Assembly: GCA_002305165.1 (NCBI GenBank)
Contig: DBQI01000045.1
Location: 1 to 24,601, forward strand
Source of the DNA: Armatimonadetes bacterium UBA1398
GTDB lineage: Bacteria > Armatimonadota > Zipacnadia > UBA1398
Length of the DNA: 24,601 nucleotides
Direction of reading: 5' to 3'
Part shown: piece after piece, positions 16,408 to 22,367 of the stretch
Layout of the letters: each line of letters opens with the position of its first letter
Numbering within the stretch: position 1 is the stretch's first letter
The notes under the pieces: generated by a model
The model's input: only the letters and a program-made list of their open reading frames with translations
Told to the model about the DNA's origin: nothing
The model's database searches: none
Position numbers and translations under genes: made by a program

Positions 16408-17463
16408 CTAGATCTCCACCTTCACTTCCTTGCCCTGTTCGGAACTCTTGTAGAGCGCGTCGAGGATGCTGAGGACGTTCAGCGACTGCTCGGCGGGGAC
16501 AGGTGACGGCCGTCCCTTGGCGACGCACTCCGCGAAATCCATGCACTCCTTAGCGTGGGGCTCGCCTCCCTCGGCCACCTGCAGCTGGGTGTTCATCTGC
16601 TGCTTCGTCTTGTTGCTGGTGGAGCAGATCTCATTGCTCGGCCAGTGGGCGCCTGCCCTGTCTCCATAGAGCCACATTTGCATGTCCTCGCCCGGCGTCT
16701 TGTGGTGAAGCAACCAGCTTACTTCGAGCATCATCGTGGCGCCGTTGTCGAACCGCACGAAACCGGCGGCGAACTCCTCGACGTCGACGCTCTGCGGGAT
16801 CGCGCCGCCCCAGATGCTGAAGGAGCCCTTCTGGTGCATGAGCCGGTCCTGGGTAATGCCGGAGACGGTCACGGGCTTGGGATGCCCCATGAGCCACAGA
16901 GCGAGGTCTAGGATGTGGACGCCGATGTCGATGCAGGCCCCACCACCAGATTCGCCGCGGTCGATAAAGGTCGGTCGTAGAGGCACGGCGGCTCGGCGCA
17001 GCATCCACAGACGCGCGTGGTAGATGTCGCCGAGGAGGCCCTGATCGATCTCTCGCTTCAGGGCTATTGAGGAGCCCTGATAGTGGAAGTGCTGGGCTGT
17101 CATGAGCAGTTTGCCGCTCTTGTCGCGTGCGGCGATCATCTTCTTGATCTCTGCAGGCGTGGGCGCCAGTGGCTTCTCGCAGAGGACGTTCTTGCCCGCC
17201 TCTAGGGCCGCGATGGCATAGGGCGCGTGGTAGGCGTTGGGGGTGCAGATGTCGATGATGTCGATGTCGTCTTGGCGGATGAGTTCCCAGGAGTCCTCAT
17301 AGAGGCGATCGATGCCGCGCTGTTGGCCCACCCTAGCTAGGGTCTCGGGGTTGATGTCGCCGAGGGCGACGACTTCTGCGAACGGGCTCGCGTCCCAGCC
17401 GGGGAAGTGGGCGCCAGCGATGCCGCCGACGCCGATCAGGCCTACTCTGAGCTTCTTAGCCAT
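16408..17463 (-). CDS. Gfo/Idh/MocA family NAD(P)-dependent oxidoreductase
   Basis: Dehydrogenase of the glucose-fructose oxidoreductase / inositol dehydrogenase family, probably oxidising or reducing a sugar, inositol or sugar-derived acid; the substrate cannot be read from the sequence. 351 residues, typical. Dinucleotide-binding GLIGVGGIAGAHF (8-20), the family EKP motif with K97 in NVLCEKPLAP, and the second-domain block GGGACIDIGVHILDLALW with D179 and H183 as likely catalytic pair. ATG start; AAGGAG lies ten bases upstream. No signal peptide, so cytoplasmic. A TGTGA-TCACA palindrome lies 27 bases upstream of the ATG, a possible regulator site. The D-hydroxyamino-acid enzyme follows across a hairpin; they may share a transcript, but no common pathway is obvious. 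Confidence 0.92.
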   Translation of the reverse strand: MAKKLRVGLIGVGGIAGAHFPGWDASPFAEVVALGDINPETLARVGQQRGIDRLYEDSWELIRQDDIDIIDICTPNAYHAPYAIAALEAGKNVLCEKPLAPTPAEIKKMIAARDKSGKLLMTAQHFHYQGSSIALKREIDQGLLGDIYHARLWMLRRAAVPLRPTFIDRGESGGGACIDIGVHILDLALWLMGHPKPVTVSGITQDRLMHQKGSFSIWGGAIPQSVDVEEFAAGFVRFDNGATMMLEVSWLLHHKTPGEDMQMWLYGDRAGAHWPSNEICSTSNKTKQQMNTQLQVAEGGEPHAKECMDFAECVAKGRPSPVPAEQSLNVLSILDALYKSSEQGKEVKVEI

Positions 17464-17488
17464 GCTTGCATGTCTCCTTAGACTGCTG

Positions 17489-17501
17489 TGTGACGATCAC
17501 A
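17489..17501. promoter_or_regulatory. 13-base palindrome, possible operator
   Basis: TGTGACGATCACA: arms TGTGA and TCACA around three bases. It lies in the 92-base gap between dprA and the oxidoreductase ATG, 25 bases upstream of that ATG. The arms equal those of CRP sites but the spacer is three instead of six, so CRP itself is unlikely. A short palindrome can arise by chance. Confidence 0.3.
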
Positions 17502-17555
17502 GAGGGATTCACCCGATCAGCGGCGAGCCACCTTCACCGATGACGCCAGGACGTA

Positions 17556-18482
17556 CTAAGGGAACAACCGAAGCTGGCCGCCACTCTCGAGCTCGTCCTC
17601 GGGAGATTGGGGGTCGTACACCCGTGCCGCCTCGATCAGCGTAGCAATGTCGAGCGGGTCCTCGATCACCGGCACGCCCGCCTGCACCTGCTCACGGCCG
17701 CTCTCCGTAGCAGCGGCTATCGGCCCCAGGAAGAGCGGTCGCCCTTGTCGCCGCGCATCACGTACCGTGCTGATCGTTCCCTGACTCTCACCCAGGGCTA
17801 CCGCGACAACGGCGCGCGCCAAGCCGGCTACAATGCGGTTGCGGGCCATGAGGTTCGCCGTTGTAGCGTGCGTCTGAGGCATCAGTTCGCTGAGCAGGAG
17901 ACCTTCGCGGGCAACATCCTCGCAGAGTTCCACCTGTTGCCTCACGGCACTCAGGCCACAACCGAGGACGCCAACCGGGACGCCACCGGCCTCCAGGCAC
18001 CCCACATGAGCCGCCGCGTCGACGCCGGCCGCCAGGCCACTGACCACGGAGAGCCCCGCCTGGGCAACGGAGGCGCCCAGGGCCTGCGCGAACTCGAGCG
18101 CCTCTTCGGAGGCGCTACGCGCGCCTACGATCGCCACTCCCCTGTGGTTGGCGCACTCGGGGTCGCCCCGCGCGAAGAGCACCGGCGGGGGGGACGCGAT
18201 GGTCAGCAGCAGTGGTGGATAGGCTTCGGCGTCCATGGGGATCAGCCGTATGCCATCCATGTCGAGGTCATCGAGCATGTTCTCGATTTGCTCGATCCGG
18301 CCAAGCCGCTTTCGGAGTTGAGCCACCTGGCTCTCCGAGAGCATGTTCTTGCCCATCAACCCCTCGTCGGGCTGCGCCAGGGCCTCCTCAAGAGTGCCGT
18401 AGGCACGCAAGAGAGTCCTGATGCGCGCTGGGCCAACGCCACTGATGGTCGCAATGGCGAACCACTCAGCCCTGGACGCCAC
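17556..18482 (-). CDS. dprA: DNA-processing protein DprA (Smf), divergent
   Basis: Binds incoming single-stranded DNA in natural transformation and loads RecA; widespread also in species not known to be competent. 308 residues. N-terminal helix-hairpin-helix TISGVGPARIRTLL (12-25), then the Rossmann-like DprA core: AIVGARSAS (117-125), VSGLAAGVDAAAH (147-159), GVLGCGL, and MARNRIVAGLA (212-222). The usual block after this, rich in small residues and ending in AVPG, is replaced by GESQGTISTVRDARRQGRP and LFLGPI, so the protein is somewhat divergent. No C-terminal winged helix is evident; it ends soon after the core. GTG start with AGGAG seven bases upstream. It follows the peptidase-like gene by 15 bases, probably one operon. 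Confidence 0.9.
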   Translation of the reverse strand: MASRAEWFAIATISGVGPARIRTLLRAYGTLEEALAQPDEGLMGKNMLSESQVAQLRKRLGRIEQIENMLDDLDMDGIRLIPMDAEAYPPLLLTIASPPPVLFARGDPECANHRGVAIVGARSASEEALEFAQALGASVAQAGLSVVSGLAAGVDAAAHVGCLEAGGVPVGVLGCGLSAVRQQVELCEDVAREGLLLSELMPQTHATTANLMARNRIVAGLARAVVAVALGESQGTISTVRDARRQGRPLFLGPIAAATESGREQVQAGVPVIEDPLDIATLIEAARVYDPQSPEDELESGGQLRLFP

Positions 18483-18497
18483 GTTGGGGCTCCTACT

Positions 18498-19385
18498 CTA
18501 GGCAGACTGCCGGAACTCACTGGTCAGGGGAACAAGGCTACCCTCCAGGAACACCAGCCAGCGCTTCTCGATCTCGCCAACGGTCCTCCCATAGGTCTCG
18601 AACAGGGCCAGTTCGATGGGCATGGCGTCAGCATGCCGCAGGAGAGTCAGGAAGCTGCGCCAGCCATAGCGGTGGATCAGGAAGCCCACGAGGCTCTGCC
18701 CCAGGGCCAGCGTCGTGCCCGCTCTGAGCGAGGGGGCGAGTCGGCGCAGCAGGGCCTCGATGTCGATGCCACGTGGCGCCTCGTGGTGGGCAGCCTCGTG
18801 GAGGCATCGGTTGCGGTCGGGCCCTTCGGCATGCAGGGCACAGCACAGCAGGTAGCCGCGCAGACCGAGCCGCAGGAAAGCGGGGACTCGTCCATTGAGG
18901 GTGGCCGCAGCGTTGGCGGCTACCCCGGCCGCGATAGCGCGCAGCACCGCTTCCCCGTCCCTCAGGTGCGCAGCGGGGACGGCGCACACCGCTGGACCGA
19001 CGATGCCGACCCCGATACAGCGAGCGCGGCTGAGCCGCTCCGCGTCCCGTCGGTGAGCGAGTACCCAGACTTCGCACCCACCGCATTCGGCCCCCGGGGC
19101 GGTGGCCCACAGGCGGCCCTTGACCAAGTCGACCAGGCGGAACAGCTCCCACCCCTCATCCTCGCTGAGGCGCCGAGCCGACCGAAGCACCGTGGGACCG
19201 AGCTGGAGTGGCCGCAGGCGCGCGCTCATCAGCACCAGAGGGAGGCTGTGGGCGAGCAGCCATACGGCCACAGCGACGAGTGGCAGAGCGATCACAAGCG
19301 CCCAGGGGCCCAAGAGGTCACCCAGCGCCCCCGCAGCCAGGAGCAGTGCGGCTCCCACGAAGCTCATTGTGACCGCGATCGCCAC
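18498..19385 (-). CDS. Membrane protein resembling a zinc peptidase without active site
   Basis: 295 residues. Two hydrophobic segments at about 5-25 and 27-52 anchor it in the membrane. The remainder resembles M48/peptidase-MA-like gluzincins in layout: the segment VLRAIAAGVAANAAATLNGR followed by VPAFLRLGLRGYL (147-180) aligns in pattern with the family's helix HExxH, the proline-Trp-Leu turn and the third zinc ligand Glu. Here the HExxH positions read IAAGVAAN, and the EGLAE-like block reads LGLRG, so no zinc ligand remains. The C-terminal GQSLVGFLIHRYGWRSFLTL matches the usual ending of such peptidases. GTG start, GGAGG five bases upstream. Lies 16 bases after purH1 and 15 before dprA. 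It could be a structural or sensory pseudo-enzyme; the homology is inferred by eye. Confidence 0.8.
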   Translation of the reverse strand: MAIAVTMSFVGAALLLAAGALGDLLGPWALVIALPLVAVAVWLLAHSLPLVLMSARLRPLQLGPTVLRSARRLSEDEGWELFRLVDLVKGRLWATAPGAECGGCEVWVLAHRRDAERLSRARCIGVGIVGPAVCAVPAAHLRDGEAVLRAIAAGVAANAAATLNGRVPAFLRLGLRGYLLCCALHAEGPDRNRCLHEAAHHEAPRGIDIEALLRRLAPSLRAGTTLALGQSLVGFLIHRYGWRSFLTLLRHADAMPIELALFETYGRTVGEIEKRWLVFLEGSLVPLTSEFRQSA

Positions 19386-19401
19386 TTCGTCCTCCAGCCG
19401 T

Positions 19402-19998
19402 CTAGCCTTCCGTCTTCAGCAGATACGCCGCGATCGCGCCGTTGTAACGTGCCATCGTCTCGAAGACCTTGCGCGCCAGACGACGCCGCGTTGCGAGGGT
19501 AGTCTGGCCCGAATCGCGCAGTTCCGCGAGGACTGTGTCGTAGTCGGCGGGGTCCACTACCACCGTCACGGCCCAGAAGTTCTTCGCGGCGGCACGGATC
19601 ATCGTTGGGCCACCGATGTCGATGTTCTCCACGGCGTCGGCCTCAGTGACGCCCTCGCGCGCCACGGTGCGCTCGAAGGGGTAGAGGTTCACGACGACGA
19701 GGTCGATGGGCTCGATGCCGTGTTCCGCGATCTGGGCCATGTGATCCGGGTTGTCACGTACAGCAAGAAGCCCCGCGTGCACAACCGGGTGTAGCGTCTT
19801 GACCCGACCATCCATCAACTCGGGGAAGCCGGTCAGGGCCGACACGTCGGTCACGTCGAGCCCCCCCTCGCGAAGCGCCTTCGCGGTGCCCCCCGTTGAT
19901 ACGATGCGGAAGCCCAGTGCCGCTACGGCCGCGGCGAACTCCACGACCCCCGTCTTGTCCGACACGCTGATGAGCGCGATTCGTTGGTGCTGAGCCAC
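19402..19998 (-). CDS. purH: Stand-alone IMP cyclohydrolase domain of PurH
   Basis: Catalyses ring closure of FAICAR to IMP, last step of de novo purine synthesis. 198 residues covering just the N-terminal MGS-like domain of PurH: SVSDKTGVVEFA (11-22), STGGTAKALREGG, TGFPELMDGRVKTLHP (56-71) with K67, NLYPFERTVA, and ENIDIGGPTMIRAAAKN (124-140). Normal bacterial PurH is near 510-530 residues with a C-terminal AICAR transformylase domain. Here the frame ends at the natural domain border (ARYNGAIAAYLLKTEG, stop) and the next gene begins 16 bases on, so it looks like a genuine split rather than a frameshift. The transformylase must be encoded elsewhere, as a separate PurH C-domain or as a PurP-type enzyme. 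GTG start with AGGAGGG about nine bases upstream. Confidence 0.93.
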   Translation of the reverse strand: MAQHQRIALISVSDKTGVVEFAAAVAALGFRIVSTGGTAKALREGGLDVTDVSALTGFPELMDGRVKTLHPVVHAGLLAVRDNPDHMAQIAEHGIEPIDLVVVNLYPFERTVAREGVTEADAVENIDIGGPTMIRAAAKNFWAVTVVVDPADYDTVLAELRDSGQTTLATRRRLARKVFETMARYNGAIAAYLLKTEG

Positions 19999-20025
19999 TG
20001 CAGATTCCCTCCTAGCGCCCGCGGC

Positions 20026-20829
20026 TTAGGCCGCTGGATGCTCGAACATCACGTACAGCTTCTCGCCCACCGGACCGAGCCCCGCCTTGATGCCCAGCCT
20101 CCATGACGCCTCATCGACCGCGGTCCACGCCGGCCTGCATCGAGCCGCCACAATGCGCTCGATGCATGGGATACATGCCGCTAGCGCATGGCCTTGGCCG
20201 CGATGCTCAGGCCGGGTATAGGCGGCTACCTCGCAGACGTCGCCGGCCCGCGCGTAGACGACGCAGATGGACACGATCTCCCCGTCAACCACACTCGCCA
20301 CACCGGTGATGGCCGAGGAGAGGAACTCGTTGAGCGAATGGTAGCACTCTAGGAAGCCTCGACCCTCCGCGGAAAGCCGACTCAAGGCGTCCTCGTGTCG
20401 GGGGGCCAACACCTCGCGCACTCCCGCTGGTTCGGGCCGGAGCCCCGGCCGAGCGCGGCTGCTCGAAAGAACGCGCATTGACAGCACCCGTGGGTTGCGA
20501 CGCGTGGACACAACCATCGGCTCCAGCTCCGGCGCCACCATGAACCCAATCCCCGCCTCGACCTCGAGCAGGTACTGGCGCAGGGCGGGCGAACCGGCTC
20601 GCCCGTGCACGGCGAGGGTCACCTTGGGCGCTGTCGGCTCGATGAGCACGGCAGGTGGAGTCTCATCGGCACAGAGCGCCACGCGGCAACGGTCGCTCCC
20701 GAGCATGAAGAGCTCGGGAACAGTGCAGAGAACGCCCCGCCTGTGGAGCACGTCGACGACGATGCGCATCTCGTCATCCCGTGCCATGCGGAAGCGCGGA
20801 GGGCACCCGTCACCCGCGACCCCAAACAT
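20026..20829 (-). CDS. GNAT-family N-acetyltransferase
   Basis: Acyl-CoA-dependent N-acetyltransferase; substrate unknown. With the ATG at 20827-20829 it has 267 residues, preceded by GGAAAGGGA about four bases upstream. The frame is open further up to 21000, but that part is in the leader and runs across the start of the divergent xerD, so I reject it. Residues 1-130 are not recognised. The GNAT fold is in the last 100 residues: VVDGEIVSICVVYARAGD, the acetyl-CoA loop AAYTRPEHRGQGHALAA (motif A, RGQGHA 210-215), and the final strand of a Phe/Tyr-rich FR47-like end (GEKLYVMFEHP). It is the first gene of a cluster with purH1 (27 bases), the peptidase-like gene and dprA, and its promoter lies in the gap to xerD. 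No functional link to purine synthesis is evident. Confidence 0.8.
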   Translation of the reverse strand: MFGVAGDGCPPRFRMARDDEMRIVVDVLHRRGVLCTVPELFMLGSDRCRVALCADETPPAVLIEPTAPKVTLAVHGRAGSPALRQYLLEVEAGIGFMVAPELEPMVVSTRRNPRVLSMRVLSSSRARPGLRPEPAGVREVLAPRHEDALSRLSAEGRGFLECYHSLNEFLSSAITGVASVVDGEIVSICVVYARAGDVCEVAAYTRPEHRGQGHALAACIPCIERIVAARCRPAWTAVDEASWRLGIKAGLGPVGEKLYVMFEHPAA

Positions 20830-20860
20830 AGATTCCCTTTCCAGTCCTACTGGCAATTGA

Positions 20861-20889
20861 TTCATACCGGGGGCACAATCTCCTCCGAA
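20861..20889 (-). promoter_or_regulatory. Weak candidate promoter for the GNAT-purH-dprA cluster
   Basis: On the minus strand TTCGGA (3 of 6), 17 bases, TATGAA (4 of 6). It lies about 30 bases before the GNAT ATG in the 107-base gap to the divergent xerD gene. Spacing is ideal but the hexamers are poor; the call rests on position. Confidence 0.25.
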
Positions 20890-20936
20890 CCTAGGGCACC
20901 CTGAGGGCGCTGGATCAACCGGACGGAGGCCCCACG

Positions 20937-21860
20937 TTGAACGTGGATGATGCGGTTCAGACCTTCCTCGACGCCCTTGCGGCCGAGGGGAGGGCGGCAC
21001 GCAACACCCTCGCCGCGTACGGGCATGATCTCGCGCTGCTTGCCGAGTTCCTGGAGGAGCGGGGCGTCCGCGACATCCGCGAGGTTCGGCGCGAGCACAT
21101 CACCTTCTTCGCGTCATGGCTCACCGGCCGAGGCGCGGCCGCCACCACCCTCGCTCGGCGCATGGCTGCCGTCCGGCGGTTGTTCCGACACCTTGTGGTC
21201 GAGGGCGTCCTTGAGGGCGATCCCACCGAGCGCGTACCTCTGCCGAGGCGTCCGCAGGCTCTGCCAAAGGCCCTCACCCTGGACGAAGTGAAGGCTCTGC
21301 TGGCGGCCCCGGGGGAGGCGAACGACCTCGGCCTCAGGGACACGGCGCTGCTCACGATGATGTACTCGACGGGGCTGCGTGTGTCGGAGCTGTGCGGGTT
21401 GGATGTCGGCGACGTGGATACCCAGTCGGGCTTCGTGCGCTGTCTGGGAAAGGGTTCGAAGGAGCGTATGGTGCCCATCGGCCGCGTAGCCTTGGAGCGC
21501 TGCTCCAGGTGGCTCCTCGGTGCTCGGGAGTCTCTCCTGAGGGATCGGCGACAGCCTGCCCTATTCGTCTCCCGGCGCGGCGGCAGGCTCTCGCGGAGCG
21601 GCGTGTTCCGGATCGTGCAGAGAGCGGCCATGGCGGCGGGCCTGGACTGCCGCAGGCTCAGCCCTCACACCCTCCGGCATAGCTTCGCGACCCACCTGCT
21701 CGAGGGCGGGGCGGGACTGCGGGACATCCAGGAGATGCTCGGCCACTCCAGCATCGCGACGACAGAACTCTATGCCCACGTCACCACGAGCTTCTTGCGG
21801 GAGCAGCACGGCATGTTCCATCCTAGAGCCAGGGATAAGCAGCAGGACGCGGGGCGCTAG
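20937..21860 (+). CDS. xerD: Tyrosine recombinase XerD
   Basis: Site-specific recombinase acting with XerC at dif for chromosome dimer resolution. 307 residues, complete. N-terminal core-binding domain (ARNTLAAYGHDLALLAEFLE), then the catalytic domain. All six active residues are visible: R148 (YSTGLRVSEL), K172 (LGKGSKERMVP), H244 and R247 (SPHTLRHSFATHLL), H270 (MLGHSSIATTE) and nucleophile Y279 (ELYAHV). These numbers coincide with those I recall for E. coli XerD, which supports the assignment over XerC. TTG start, with GGAGG seven bases upstream; a GTG two codons later is possible. Divergent from the GNAT gene. Its TAG shares the palindrome CTAG with the stop of the convergent membrane protein gene, a four-base overlap. 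Confidence 0.93.
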   Translation: MNVDDAVQTFLDALAAEGRAARNTLAAYGHDLALLAEFLEERGVRDIREVRREHITFFASWLTGRGAAATTLARRMAAVRRLFRHLVVEGVLEGDPTERVPLPRRPQALPKALTLDEVKALLAAPGEANDLGLRDTALLTMMYSTGLRVSELCGLDVGDVDTQSGFVRCLGKGSKERMVPIGRVALERCSRWLLGARESLLRDRRQPALFVSRRGGRLSRSGVFRIVQRAAMAAGLDCRRLSPHTLRHSFATHLLEGGAGLRDIQEMLGHSSIATTELYAHVTTSFLREQHGMFHPRARDKQQDAGR

Positions 21861-22174
21861 CCTCTACCGTCGGCCCGCTCCTCTTTCCGCGCCAGGCGAG
21901 CCACATCGGCCTCCAAGTCGCGCATCCGCTGTTCGAGATAGGCCACCCGCTTGCGCAGGGCAAGGGTCTCATAGGCTGACCGAAGGGCGATGTTCACCGA
22001 TACCATCGCGACGCACCCCGCGCCCCAGAAGGCAAGGGCTGCCTTGAGGAGCCCCAGGTGGACGGGAGCGAACACGATGGCGACCACGCAGCCCACCGCT
22101 GCGGCGATGAGCAGCCAGTCGAGTCCATTGAGCTTGGCGACGGATGGTCGGTCTGCTGGCTGTGGGTCCACCAC
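21857..22174 (-). CDS. Small membrane protein with C-terminal coiled coil
   Basis: No family recognised. With the GTG at 22174 the product has 105 residues: a short polar N-terminus, two hydrophobic segments (LDWLLIAAAVGCVVAIVFAP and LGLLKAALAFWGAGCVAMVS) joined by a tight turn, and a heptad-rich basic/acidic tail (LALRKRVAYLEQRMRDLEAD) likely to form a coiled coil. The tail ends in charged KEERADGRG. AAAGGAG stands five bases before the GTG, which is why I choose it. The frame is open to an ATG at 22327, but the added 51 residues are Arg/Pro-rich and look untranslated. It might be a scaffold or division-related protein; nothing supports a function. It follows the VWA gene on the same strand. 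Confidence 0.65.
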   Translation of the reverse strand: MVDPQPADRPSVAKLNGLDWLLIAAAVGCVVAIVFAPVHLGLLKAALAFWGAGCVAMVSVNIALRSAYETLALRKRVAYLEQRMRDLEADVARLARKEERADGRG

Positions 22175-22367
22175 TTCGGCTCCTTTGCTGCGTTTGGCCA
22201 CTCCGGAGAGCGCCAAAGGGGTGGCGCGCACTCGGTCCCTCAGTCTAACGCGCCGTAGGATCGGGACCAAGGACCGGGGCCAAGGCGAGAGGCGAGCGCG
22301 CTGGAGGGGAAACCGAGGACCGGACATAGTCCTCTGCCCGTCGCACGAGTGAGCCTCGGGATGGCTG

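Noticed and set aside
16313..16546. N-terminal extension of the PLP enzyme frame
   Set aside because: It would overlap the end of the oxidoreductase gene, its sequence is Arg/Pro-rich and not family-like, and a TTG with a good ribosome site stands at the expected position.
17607..19502. Very long plus-strand open frame opposite dprA, the peptidase-like gene and purH
   Set aside because: It is an antisense shadow of GC-rich coding sequence: no recognisable motif, low-complexity composition, and three well-supported genes with ribosome sites on the other strand.
20830..21000. N-terminal extension of the GNAT frame
   Set aside because: It overlaps the start of the divergent xerD and contains the leader region; a better ATG with a purine-rich site is at 20829.
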